Source: Paramacrobiotus metropolitanus
Taxonomy: Eukaryota; Tardigrada; Eutardigrada; Parachela; Macrobiotidae
Assembly: GCF_019649055.1 (NCBI RefSeq)
Contig: NW_026570390.1
Location: forward strand, 1 to 64,000
Direction: 5' to 3'
Length of the DNA: 64,000 nt
In this document: positions 46,087-56,157 of the stretch, one piece after another
Position numbering within the stretch: position 1 is the first letter of the stretch
How the letters are laid out: every line of letters starts with the position of its first letter
The notes under the pieces: model-generated
Told to the model about the DNA's origin: nothing
The model's database searches: none
The model's input: only the letters and a program-made list of their open reading frames with translations
Position numbers and translations under genes: made by a program

Positions 46087-46499
46087 GGAAAGCGTTGGAG
46101 ATATGATTGGTGATACTTTATGGCCGTAGCTGTTCAGTTTATTTGGTCAGTTTATTTTTGTAAACCGTGACGGTGAGCCAAAGATAAACATTAATGCGAT
46201 AATTGCATCGAAGTTTTCCGTATGGCGGAATCTTACCTGAGCTCATTCGCTTTTGCGTTTAGATAAATAGTTGTTGATGTTTGATAATGATGTGTAGTTC
46301 AGCCGAATTGTGCTTTTGGAATTTTGTGTCTTTATACAAGTACAAACTCGTAGTTATTACTTTTGTCATTATTTTCGTTCTACTATAGGACCTATAGGCA
46401 AGCATTTCGCTAGAAAAAACCAAAATGTATTATGGAAAGTCATGGTTAAGGTTGCTTTTGTTATTGTGACGAGTAGTTTCTGTCATGTGTAAATTAATT
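46087..46499. other. Spacer; nothing recognised
   Basis: Between the F-box copy B stop codon and the GPCR relic. A 60-codon frame on the plus strand lacks similarity to the receptor groups. Confidence 0.4.
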
Positions 46500-46918
46500 G
46501 GATATTTATCCACACCAGTAATGTATTAACTTGTTGTCTTGTTTACGAAATTATAGCATTATTTAATCAGTTAACCAGTAACACTTATGTGTGGTCTTTG
46601 TTTTCCCCGGAGGTACTGCTTTACGCAATGAGCAGCGAATTTAGGGCGGAGTACAGATACAATGTGTCACTGTATGCAATCGTAACGGAAGCCGAAATGT
46701 TTCTAGTTCAACCAGGCCGTGCATTGTGCAACAAGATTACACAATACTTTTATACATCCAGTTTGTACGAGACACGAGTAATATTACGAAAACAGTCTGC
46801 GGCAGCAGCCATTATCCGACCCTTTCCGAATGCTACGGCACATAATTCTTACCCGAACCCTGATCCAATCGGTTTGGATAATTATCCTTTTTCCTATCCG
46901 AAATTCGGATACGGTTAG
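46500..46918 (+). pseudogene. Relic of a group C GPCR (end of TM7, intron, terminal exon)
   Basis: GGATATTTATCCACACCA encodes GYLSTP at 46500-46517 and is followed by GTAATG. After an intron of 95 bp and CCCCGGAG, the frame at 46613 reads VLLYAMSSEFRAEYR, matching VLFYAMNKECREAFN of the two intact group C receptors. The frame then stays open for 102 codons, longer than the 53-54 residues of the paralogues, to a TAG at 46916-46918. The rest of exon 1 is absent upstream. A TATCCGAAATTCGGATA-type palindromic stretch lies near 46880-46940. Confidence 0.7.
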
Positions 46919-47034
46919 GATACATTCGGATATTCCTATCCGGGGCCCATCTATAGTGTGAGGTGTGGCAAAATAACAAATAGCCGCTTCCTAACAATAA
47001 AGCTTACATATGTAAACTCGCTAAACTGAGCGGC
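46919..47034. other. Short spacer with a palindrome fragment
   Basis: Contains GTGTGGCAAAATAACAAATA (46965-46985), reminiscent of the GCGGCAAAATAGCC palindrome series of the 6.5-kb element. Confidence 0.4.
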
Positions 47035-48289
47035 AGACATTCTCTGGCCGCACCATTTTTTCAGCTATGATCCATCGCCTGATCCCACTCCAGTGCACAC
47101 AGTTCTGCGGCGTCCGCGTACCATGCTGATCCGATGGTTTCCTTTCCTGTACCGTGGACCTGTACCGATGAGATAGGTCCACTGTGCATTGTGCGCCTGA
47201 GTGGTGATAATACCGACGGAATCCAACGGCATATTATCGTGCATCGTAATCATTACACTGAACAGCTGCCAGTGGCTGGTGATGGGAAAAGTTTCTTCGA
47301 ACGAACCACGGGTTATCTGTTCAAGAAATACGTCATCAGTTTTCCCGAAACGCATTTGTTGCCAGACGTCGATTTCATCCCGATCTTTGTGGCCCACACC
47401 TCTCGATTTGTTTTGCCCAGCAGGAACTATGGCTGTTGTTCCAACTGTGCCTTTAAAACGGCTCGTTCGGGTATACCACATGCAGTTTACTTATAATGAG
47501 CCAGCCAACCACGTTCATGTTTCTCACACCATTGGTTTCGGTTGTCGACTGTTCGTGCGAGTGGGATTCGATACGGTCGCTTTTATCTGTTTGGAAGTGC
47601 ACGGTGAACGTCCAGGACCGGGCTACTTTATGGATTACAGCGTGTTCTGGGACGAAGATTCTTTGAAGACAGCTTGCGAAGACTATCTCAGGGAGAAATT
47701 AACCGAAACACCGACCTCAATGGATACGGCCTCGTGGCACGCGCTCCCACGTGGTAAGTGACTGACTGGGATAATATTTTCATATTTCCTTCTCTTGGTG
47801 CTTTCTGGGCTGAACCGTTTCTGCAGATGCTGATGAGCACGGAATGTCCATAAGCGAAATTCTGCCGTCGATCCTGGTAGACGTACTGCGGCATCTTGAT
47901 ATGGAGTCCCAGCTGCGCATGAGCAGGCAAGTTACTGGAGTCCGGTGCAACTGCTTATACGAAAACGTTTAGCTTTTGCGAAAAACAGCGCAGATTCTAA
48001 ATTTGCCAGCAGTAAAAAATACGTAGTGCAGTCTGGGGTGGATTATGGTATTTTTTGAGACCGGCAACGGTAATTACCTTTTACCTATTCATCCGATTTT
48101 TTTTATTACAAATTCGGAATCTGCTCGTTTTTATCTGTATTTTGGTGTAAAGATTTGCCAAATAGTGCTCCGAACATTTTGCTCGGGGGAAAATTCACGC
48201 AAACACCTTACAGAACAGTAATAAACCAGTAAATTTCCACCCCGTGCAGCTGTATATTGAGCTGTACGCTCCGATACTGCTGCTAGCTA

Positions 48290-48365
48290 ATAAAATTGCG
48301 GGGTGCGTCAAAACAGCAAGCTACTAGTATTTTGCCGACCAGACTGCGGCAAAGTAACTTTCTCA
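48290..48365. repeat. Fragment of the GCGGCAAAATAGCC palindrome family
   Basis: GCGTCAAAACAGCAAGCTAC followed by TAGTATTTTGCCGACCAGAC and TGCGGCAAAGTAAC. Same motif as the subterminal arrays at 38.8 and 44.4 kb; lies in an intron of F-box copy C. Confidence 0.5.
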
Positions 48366-49441
48366 GGGTTTCACAAAAGGTAACCCGGCGACAGCGTACA
48401 ATATACCCACTCAACTTGATGGAGTATTGGCTTTCCTTTTATCTATACATTGAAAACTTTTTTTTAGGGTTTGCGCGCTAAGGAGATTGGTACGTCAACA
48501 ATATGTCAACAACGGGCACATTCTTTTCGACCTCTGCTCCACATGCGAAAAAAAGCCCCATAATTTGGCAGAAAAATATCCTGAGATCGACGATTCTGAC
48601 ATAACCCAGGAATTTGAAGAATATCTAGCATACAAACTGGCAACCACAGTGGGCCGCATAGTTCCTACGGATACACGAACACTGGCGCTGACGGAAGATA
48701 GCAGCCACTCTCATAACGACTTGGATCTGGCCACACGAATGACAGCGATCATAACCGTATTAGCTACCAAAGGTGTTTGTCTCTCGGTAATCATTGTGAA
48801 GAACGGCCGCTCACGCTACTTCCTGAGCCTCCATCGAAATTCTGACAGTGGGTCATGGGAATGCAAGGGATTGTCGGGAGCGATGACTGTGTGTTTGAAA
48901 TTAGTACTGGTAAATTTTATGGCGATGCCGTTGATTATCGAATCCGCTTGCGAGATATTGGGCTACAACTATGGTTCCGGAGCGCGTTTGCCAAAGTCGG
49001 AGAAAGCGATGATGCTCGGCGGTAGCATGGACAATGTTCAGTTCCCCGTTATTATTCCGTTTCTGTGCTTTCGCTCCGGGACAGCGACTGCTGAACAGAT
49101 CCGCATTCTCCTAGCCGCGGCCAACGACCAGTGTCCGGCCGTCAGTCAGCGGGTGTACGAAAAGGTCACAGCGATGCATGAGCGGTGGGTGCGGACTCTG
49201 GCCTATCCGGACCAGTGGATCGGCATTCGGAACTTCCTACAACTGTACGTAGCGTATGGAATACTGTCTGATTCCTGTATTTGCTGAAATTATTGTGTTT
49301 TCTTGCCACTAGATTAGCTTTGATTTGAATCAGATTAACGTTGCTACAACTCAAGACAAATATTATTGTCTCCGGTTAAATAAGCACGTAGGTCAGCCTA
49401 TCGATTTGAACACATGCTGTTAAATTACACTGTTTGTCAGG

Positions 49442-49603
49442 TGTAATGTAGTACAGTGGCTACGCGCCCTTGCGCGTAGCAACATTTACATATTTGTGAC
49501 CTTAGAGGATGGGATATTCGGTTGTGTTCTTGATTATCATATTTAGTATCTGTTCGGCCAGTACACAGAAGCCCAATAAAAACCGGTGCTTCAATACGTG
49601 ACA
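49442..49603 (+). repeat. 5' LTR
   Basis: 162 bp, TG...CA ends, identical by eye to 50561-50722. Contains the hairpin GCTACGCGC-CCTT-GCGCGTAGC and CCCAATAAAAACC. Confidence 0.95.
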
Positions 49604-49676
49604 ATTGGCGTGAAGTGTGTAGTATTCATTGAACTTTAAGTGGGAAGAGAAGAGTGAGTGTTGGTTAAGCGTGAAA

Positions 49677-50531
49677 ATGGCGACTTCAACGGATCGACTG
49701 GCAAAGTTTAATCCGGAAACAATGGATTACAAAGCGTGGAAGTTCTTGTTTGATAATTACGTTGCCCTGACGGATCTTCATACCGATAAGCACCGCCCTT
49801 TGCTGATTAACAGCCTGGACACCAAAGCCTTACAGCTTCTCGTGTCCATGTGCAAGCCGAAAATGCCGTCGGATTTCACGTTAGGAGAATTGCTGGCGAA
49901 GCTGGAAACGGCATACGCGCCGTACACCAACCAGATCACGGAATGGGCACTATTCTTCAGCCTTCGTCAAGGTGAAAGTGAAAGCCTGGTCGATTTTGCG
50001 ACACGGATGCGGGATAAGACCATCCTGTGCGATTTCCCTAGCACTGTCCTTGAAAAGAATTTGTGCGCTGTCCTAGTGGCGGGAATACGAAGCGACGCAA
50101 CCAGGAGGTATTTGATGTTGTCGGAATTGAAAACATTCGACGCCGCCCTGCAGCTGGCCATCAAGTTTGAGACAAGCGTTAAGGAAGCCAAAAAGAATAA
50201 TGTCGAAGAAGAATCGGTGAACAGAATTGCAAAGAGAGACGCTAAAGAGAAGAAAGACGAGAAAAGTGAACGCCGTAAAGAGACAAAGAAAGGAAGTGAT
50301 GAAGAGGAAGAAAGCGACGAAGAGGGCGCGTCCCGGCGCAAGTGTAAGCGGTGTGGTTCATGGCGTCACACACCGGATGAATGCTGGTACCGGAACACTC
50401 GCTGTAATCATTGCGGAAATAAAGGTCATATCGAAAGAGCCTGCCAGCAAAAGAGAAATGAAGAACGAAAGAAGGATAAAATCAGCACGGTTTTTAATGT
50501 TGAAGAAGATTATTTTGATATTTTGCCCTGA
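49677..50531 (+). CDS. Retrotransposon Gag polyprotein (284 aa)
   Basis: Structural protein that packages the element's RNA in cytoplasmic particles. I chose ATG 49677 (AAAATGG), the first ATG after the 5' LTR. The N-terminal ~160 residues look like a retrotransposon capsid region (DYKAWKFLFDNYVALTDL, SLRQGESESLVDFATRMRD). A strongly charged Lys/Glu/Arg stretch follows. Two perfect CX2CX4HX4C zinc knuckles end the protein: CKRCGSWRHTPDEC and CNHCGNKGHIERAC. The frame stops 29 bp before the 3' LTR. Normally a pol frame would follow; its absence means the element needs enzymes from another element. Frame fully intact. Confidence 0.9.
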   Translation: MATSTDRLAKFNPETMDYKAWKFLFDNYVALTDLHTDKHRPLLINSLDTKALQLLVSMCKPKMPSDFTLGELLAKLETAYAPYTNQITEWALFFSLRQGESESLVDFATRMRDKTILCDFPSTVLEKNLCAVLVAGIRSDATRRYLMLSELKTFDAALQLAIKFETSVKEAKKNNVEEESVNRIAKRDAKEKKDEKSERRKETKKGSDEEEESDEEGASRRKCKRCGSWRHTPDECWYRNTRCNHCGNKGHIERACQQKRNEERKKDKISTVFNVEEDYFDILP

Positions 50532-50560
50532 AGTTTTTCACTTCATTTTTCCGGTGAAGG

Positions 50561-50722
50561 TGTAATGTAGTACAGTGGCTACGCGCCCTTGCGCGTAGCA
50601 ACATTTACATATTTGTGACCTTAGAGGATGGGATATTCGGTTGTGTTCTTGATTATCATATTTAGTATCTGTTCGGCCAGTACACAGAAGCCCAATAAAA
50701 ACCGGTGCTTCAATACGTGACA
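50561..50722 (+). repeat. 3' LTR
   Basis: 162 bp, identical by eye to the 5' LTR; followed by TCAGG (target duplication) and the F-box copy C last exon. Confidence 0.95.
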
Positions 50723-50850
50723 TCAGGTTTAACAACCTCCGCCCAGAGGACACACCGCAGCGCTGGATTACGACGGATCTTCGCCAACTGGACATTGCTG
50801 CGCTGTCGCGTATTACCTTTGCTGCACTGGATGGTTGGTTTAAAGACTAA

Positions 50851-52333
50851 AGCCGGCAATGGTCGCACTTCGCAGTCGAGCTATACGATCTTGACATTGA
50901 AGGTTTTGCTGACGATAGTTTACCTACATCTTTTTTGGCGCTTTTTTCTGTAAATTGTTCTGCGATGTTCTGTACAGATACATGTTTGGAATGGTCATTA
51001 CATGTTTACGTTTTCGCACGGCAGCGCAAGTTTATGCCGAACCGACAGCCGAGCATTCACATTGCTGCTGTCTTTTCTTATTCCCAGCGATGCACGCTTC
51101 AGTCAAGCCATTTAATTAAGTTGTCCAATTGATTAAATCATGACGCCAGTACGAGGGTGGCGCCGGCTGTGCCATGATCCACTCGTGGGAAATACGCTAA
51201 ACCATCTTAGCGGTTTTCTTACGCTCAGAAGAACTAATGTTGTATGGATCGTCGGGCTTTTATTATTTAATACTACGAGAAAATTTCTGTAAACAAGCAG
51301 CAATCAGGGATTTAAAATGCTCTGGTCGAGCAACGACACAAGAGTGGTGCAGCTTAGCGAGCCAGTGGGTTGCAACCACGTCGAGCGTTTTCATTGCAGA
51401 TCGCGATAAGCATACTGGTTTCGCAGCAGGACTTCCCTCGTAATTATCTCAATGAAAGCCGTGTTTGTCAGGAGATTTCCCACCGGAAAAACAGAACATG
51501 ATTACATCTATACAACGACACTGCGGTAGCCCAGCCTCGCATCTTTGTACTCACCGTTGATTAGCATACTTCGAAGTACGTTTCGTTAATTCCAAAAGGG
51601 ACGAGATATAGAGATTAATCCGGACCTTTCAGTATCATGGGTGTAATCTCGCTACCAGGTTGTTCGATGAATAGCTGTGAAGAATTGCGCGCAGCTGTGC
51701 TGATATTATATTACTGTAATTTTGTCAATAGAAACCCCGAGTTAATTTTGCCGTCGGCTACAAAATTATGTGATTCGTGTTCCGTGCCGATACAAAGTCC
51801 CCATAGCGCTTTCTGTCTTGCAGTTTTAAATTTGGGATGTCCGTTAAATTAGTGACGGAATTCTACGTCGTTTTACTTAATTACCCTCATTAATCTGCCT
51901 GGTAATTATAAGCCTTGGGACCATTATTATTTTGGGAGTCGGGAAACGCTCGGCTAGAGTATCATTTTATTCTACAGCAGAAAAGATTCATGTTCTCTTT
52001 CCGCCACACGTGATCGCTGAAACGGCAGCCAACTTGCTTCGTGTTTTAAACACAGAGCGAGCTTACGGGAGCCAGGGCGATGCATCTGGCGCATAAAACG
52101 GTGCTCTGAGTGCAGACCGATTCCATGCAGTGAATAAAGTGCCCAGCTGATATCCACCTAATCCGTAAATCCTTAAATACTTTGAAGTATGGTTAATTGT
52201 GCTGGCGGAGCGGAAATAACAACCTGGATCTCAACAGTCCGGGTCAAAGGTTGTTCTTACAAAGTGCACTAACAGTTACCGGAGCTAATTCTTTTGCGCC
52301 TTTGATGTATGTATACGTCACTGCCACCCTAAA
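50851..52333. other. Intergenic; nothing recognised
   Basis: About 1.5 kb between the F-box copy C stop codon and the next GPCR. No paralogue relic, repeat or RNA gene seen. The right end should include the GPCR promoter. Confidence 0.4.
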
Positions 52334-53478
52334 ATGTTCAACTCATCGTTGTCCACATGGAATCACACGATATTAACTAACCGCACCACAGCCGACCTTG
52401 ACACCGCCCATTTTGCGACGTTCATGATGGTATCCAGTCTGGCTTGCCTGTTCACCATCATCGTCTATCTCCTCCTCGTCACGCTGACCCTGCGCCGGCG
52501 TTTCTCCCTGTCCGGTTCCCGCTTGCTGATGGTCCACCAGTTCCTAACGGAACTACTGATGGTCGGCATTCACTGGCCGCTCCTTCTTCTGCAAATGCTG
52601 TTAGCGCGGCACAGTATCTTTACTAACAACACATTTTGCCGGAATTTCTTCTTTTTCTACCAGATCAATTTTATGGCCGCGTTATGGGGTCTCTGCGCTC
52701 TTTCGTTTAATCGCTTCATCGCCATCATCTATCCGCATCTCTACCCCCAGTTCTCTCGTCGGCACTTTCTCCTGGCCCAAATCATTTTATTTTGGGTTCT
52801 TGGAACTGCTTTTCACCTGCCGTTCTACTTGGATGCTAACGGTTTTGTCGCGGAACCTCCATGGACACTGTGCAATTTCGCCCGCCAGGGCGGTCTGCTG
52901 TTCGACACTGTGGCTACCTTGCGCGTCCACCTGCCGTTGGCCCTGGCCGGCGTTATGCACGTCATTGTTCTTTGGCAAGTGGCAGCCTCACGGCGACATG
53001 CAAATCGCTCTACCGCGGAAGCGGCCGCCTTGCCTCCCGTGAGCGGAGCATCTCGGAAGCGCGTCCAACTGGCCAAGATGCTCTTCGCCAACTGGATCGT
53101 GCACTGTGTATGCTTTTCCACGCTGCCGATGCTCAAATCAGTGCTGCCGTTATGGTTGCTCCGACAAACGATGATGCTACCGTGGCTGCGTGATCTTTTG
53201 TTTTCCGGATATTTATCTACTCCAGTAATATGTTTGGTTTCAATTTGTCTCTGATTAAAGATTTTGATATGTCAGTAAAACTATCTGAAAATCTAATGTT
53301 GTATTCCATGCAGGTACTGTTTTACGCGATGAATAAAGAATGCCGGGAAGCGTTCAACCGTATGTTGATGCGGCGTAAGCCGTTACCAAAGGCCAAACCC
53401 AGAGCGTCGATGAGCTATCAACCAAGCCGCAAAGATCCACTGGGAACCGCAGTTTCCAGAACAAATGCTGAATCGTAA
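52334..53478 (+). CDS. Orphan rhodopsin-like GPCR, group C (351 aa), two exons, intact
   Basis: Close paralogue of the 32.8-kb receptor. Exon 1 is 52334-53224 (297 codons) from ATG. Glycosylation sites NSS, NHT and NRT lie in the N-terminus. TM3 ends LSFNRFIAIIYP (NRF for DRY), and the exon ends GYLSTP|GTAATA. Exon 2 is 53314-53478 (after CATGCAG): VLFYAMNKECREAFNRMLMR and a basic tail ending TNAES. Intron phase and position are identical to the 32.8-kb gene, but the intron sequences differ. Much of exon 1 is near-identical in protein between the two copies (for example LRVHLPLAxAGVMHVIVL). No damage is seen; ligand unknown. Confidence 0.85.
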
Positions 53479-54436
53479 GGCTGTTACCGCTGTCGGTGGC
53501 AGGTATTGGGAAAGGGAAGTGTTCGACAAAATATGGAATAATTTTGTTTTCCAGAACCGAATCTGACTGAGTCATAGTAATCCCTAGTGTTTCCAGAGTG
53601 CAGTCACTTTTTTAAAAAAAAATGTATTTGGTATCTCGCTCCTCGAAACGATCAGTGAATGCCGTGGCAGTTGGCATGTTTAATTTGATGTGACTTTGTA
53701 AGATCACAATTCTCTTTTTGAACGATGTTCTTTCTATGAACGACTTTTCAATGTTCTAGTCGCGGAAACGTACACATAAGGGTGTTCCTAAACGGGCTCA
53801 TATTCTTATACCTGAAGAAAATCGAGTGGGTTATGCGTTTAAGTCAACACCGAGTAACATCAGCCTATCAATCACCCATAACACAAGTTTACATCACTCA
53901 TAACACCGTGGTAGAAAATAACATAGGGAAATCCCGTTCTCTGGGGACTTTCTTGTGTTTCATACAATAGATAGGTTTTCGTTACTGAAAGTACCGTGTT
54001 ACAATAAACCGTATTGCAATAAGGTTCCTAGAGAACGGCTTTGGATCGGGCGACGCTTGCCAACAGTTACAGTGGCTGCCTTCCCGGGTGGTCAGGATTT
54101 TCGATGAAATCATTCGGGCTGGACTGTGTTTCTTCACCGTTGAGTGACTTTTTTTAGAAACTGTGTAATCACTGATTCCTGTGTTTAGGTGATAGTTTAA
54201 TTTTTCAGGCTGGCTTCAGTCTAAAGAAACAAACAAAGCGTAATTTGCTTTGAGCCTTTCCTGAAGTATGACGTATGTTGCAGCTCCTTCAGTACTTAGT
54301 ACAGATATGCCCCACCTTGATGGAATGTTATTAACCATTACGTGCACATTCATAAGCCGGAAGGTAATAACTGGTTTATTGTCCTTCGCTACGAGGCAGC
54401 GCCTCCTTTTAAGCTAAGACAGGGAAACAAACGGAC
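53479..54436. other. Intergenic; nothing recognised
   Basis: Repeated CATAACAC/CACTCATAACACC words near 53870-53910 are the only noticeable pattern. No gene was recognised. Confidence 0.4.
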
Positions 54437-54790
54437 ATGGGATACATTCAGATTACAACTACACAAATCAATGCATCCATTAGACACGTGCTCAATGTAA
54501 ACACTATCATGCAACAAATTACTTCTGAAAATGCATGCGTTGTAACGACGGCTATTTATACAAACTTAGAAAACCCATTCTCGCACAAATACGTTGGATG
54601 GCCAGATCTTTGGGTCCAGGATCTTCTCGGACATCTCCTTAAACGTTCCAACACAGGTTTAATGCACGTTTTAATAACAATTTTGGTAGTTGGTTTAATG
54701 GTGAATCATTTAGTTATTTCAGCTTTTGTGAGGAGAGCTCGACTGGGAAAACAGAATTCTTTACGTAAACCGGTATGCAAAAGCGATTAG
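54437..54790 (+). CDS. Possible small single-pass membrane protein (117 aa), unrecognised
   Basis: ATG-initiated open frame of 117 codons. It has an N-glycosylation site (NAS at 12-14), one clear hydrophobic segment at residues ~75-98 (VLITILVVGLMVNHLVISAF) followed by RRAR, and a short basic tail ending CKSD. This is a type I-like layout without an obvious signal peptide. The last ~14 codons lie in the left arm of an inverted repeat (54750-54814), so its 3' end may have been reshaped by that rearrangement. No family is recognised; it could be chance. Confidence 0.35.
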   Translation: MGYIQITTTQINASIRHVLNVNTIMQQITSENACVVTTAIYTNLENPFSHKYVGWPDLWVQDLLGHLLKRSNTGLMHVLITILVVGLMVNHLVISAFVRRARLGKQNSLRKPVCKSD

Positions 54791-55023
54791 TACGAGAATA
54801 CAAGGTAAATTTCGTTACTTCTAAACATCAAAATCTTGTCCATTCCTTAAGTGTGATGGGATTGATCCCATCAGCAGGATTTTTTATTGACTTCGAAAGA
54901 TTACATTGACTTCGAAAATTACTTCGAAAGATTACACTGACTTACATTTATTGACTTCGAAAATTTACCTTGTATTCTCGTACTAATCGCTTTTGCATAC
55001 CGGTTTACGTAAAGAATTCTGTT
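54750..55023. repeat. 64-bp near-perfect inverted repeat at the 5' side of a LINE
   Basis: Left arm 54750-54814 (AACAGAATTCTTTACGTAAA ... AGGTAAATTTCG) is repeated in inverse at 54958-55023 with one extra A. The ~143-bp spacer contains repeated TTGACTTCGAAA(A/G)ATTAC words (about four copies) and GATGGGATTGATCCCATC, a small palindrome. LINE-like sequence starts just after the right arm (TGACGGCTGGCTGG). Confidence 0.9.
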
Positions 55024-55188
55024 GACGGCTGGCTGGCGGATAAATTTTAATCCGCGCAGCCAGCGTAGTTTTGTTTGAACAATTCATTTTGTGTGTATTT
55101 TCTCTTTTTACATTTAGTTTTGGTAAGTAGAAAAACCTTTTCTCTATCGAGTGATGTATAGCAACACCAGGTAAGTTCGTTGTCTGAA

Positions 55189-56157
55189 ATGTCTACGGTC
55201 AAAAAGCCATCACTGGAGTTTTACCATCTGAATATTCAAGGTTTCTCATACGATAAGCTAGATGTTGTGACTCGTTATCTTGGTTCTGATGTTAATGTCT
55301 CAAAAGTTTTTGCTCTTACGGAAACTCATCTTTCTTCGCTTGATCCTGATGAAATCTATTCTATTCCGGACTACTGTTTGTTTCGAACCGACCGATCTGA
55401 TCTTCACGGGAAGCAGCGCTATGGAGGAATCATCTGCTATATCCCCTACTTCATTAGCGCCGTTCGTATAGAAGTAAACCTTCAGGCTAAGGGCTTTGAG
55501 TGTTTGTGGTTAAAGTTGCGTATTTCTGGTCGGAAAATCATCTTGGGTATTGTATACCGTCAGCCAGACAGTAATACGTCAGAGACCCACATGCTGTTTA
55601 ATCATTTGCGGGAGGTCTTGGTGAAGTACCCTGATTACGACCATGTTATTATGGGCGATTTTAATATTGATATTTCTTCTAATTCTAAAAGCCCTTTCTA
55701 CAAATTGTCCGTCGATTTTATTGAAGAGTTTTTGCTCGCAGATAATGTAATCGGGTATACTCGAGTAGCGCAGTACTCGAAAAAACACGATAATATCCTG
55801 AACGTATCCCAGTCGAAGATCGACCACATTCTATGCAGACCAACCAGCTCGTATTTGCCGTGCTTAGCAGCAGACACTGATATCTCCGATCACCGCGTTT
55901 GTAAAACAGTTGCAGCTTATCCATGTAAGAAACCGCAGCATCGCACGGCGAGTTTTCGAGACTGGAAAGCGACGCATATCGATTTGTTTAAGAATAAAGT
56001 TTTTGAGTTCACCAAGAAATATGTTAATTACGTCAACTACAGCGACGTAGATGCTGAAGTAACGAATTTTGTTTGTGGTTTGTTTGAAATTGTTGATTCG
56101 TGTTTTCTGTTACGTACTAAACGAGTTTCCCAGAAAAGTGTTCTTTGGATAACATAA
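55189..56157 (+). CDS. LINE 1 endonuclease region
   Basis: Encodes an AP-type endonuclease that nicks target DNA for target-primed reverse transcription. The signature motifs are in order: LNIQG (catalytic Asn), LTETHLSS (Glu), GIVYRQP, MGDFNIDIS (Asp, Asn), IDHIL and SDHRV (Asp, His). ATG 55189 was chosen; the frame runs to a stop at 56157, where it should pass into the reverse transcriptase. The continuation lies in another frame from 56145 (NITGDIKRLLKEKDLAYKRK), so one indel near 56150 has split the protein. Confidence 0.8.
   Translation: MSTVKKPSLEFYHLNIQGFSYDKLDVVTRYLGSDVNVSKVFALTETHLSSLDPDEIYSIPDYCLFRTDRSDLHGKQRYGGIICYIPYFISAVRIEVNLQAKGFECLWLKLRISGRKIILGIVYRQPDSNTSETHMLFNHLREVLVKYPDYDHVIMGDFNIDISSNSKSPFYKLSVDFIEEFLLADNVIGYTRVAQYSKKHDNILNVSQSKIDHILCRPTSSYLPCLAADTDISDHRVCKTVAAYPCKKPQHRTASFRDWKATHIDLFKNKVFEFTKKYVNYVNYSDVDAEVTNFVCGLFEIVDSCFLLRTKRVSQKSVLWIT

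Larger units (their letters stand above)
49442..50722 (+). mobile_element. Gag-only LTR retrotransposon with identical 162-bp LTRs
   Basis: Two direct LTRs, 49442-49603 and 50561-50722, start TGTAATG and end GTGACA. I find no mismatch between them. The 5-bp target duplication TCAGG lies at 49437-49441 and 50723-50727. Each LTR has a GCTACGCGC/GCGCGTAGC hairpin and an AATAAA signal. The internal region holds one Gag frame and no protease, reverse transcriptase or integrase, so it is a non-autonomous TR-GAG type element. Identical LTRs point to a recent insertion. It sits exactly on the acceptor of the last exon of F-box copy C. Confidence 0.95.
47035..50850 (+). pseudogene. F-box family copy C, near full-length, damaged
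   Basis: Most complete member. Exon at ~47035-47753 starts inside the N-terminal domain (ILWPHHFFSYDPSPDP), then ADPMVSFPVPW, HIIVHRNHYTEQLP and CRLFVRVGFDTVAFICLEV. It has two frame changes against paralogues, near 47122 and 47460-47480. Exon 47827-47926 holds the F-box start (ILPSILVDVLRHLDMESQLR) and ends with a GC donor, AGCAG|GCAAGT. Exon 48468-49244 (after TTTTTTTAG) completes the F-box (VCALRRLV) and encodes a ~250-residue unrecognised domain. The last exon, 50727-50850, encodes FNNLRPEDTPQRW and ALDGWFKD, then stop. F-box proteins normally recruit targets to SCF ubiquitin ligases. An LTR element sits on the acceptor of the last exon. The missing N-terminal ~55 codons and two frame breaks make it a probable pseudogene, though the 3' exons are clean. 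Confidence 0.6.

Noticed and set aside
49442-50722. Possibility of an intact retrovirus-like element with pol or envelope
   Set aside because: Only a Gag frame lies between the LTRs; the rest of the internal region is too short for pol.
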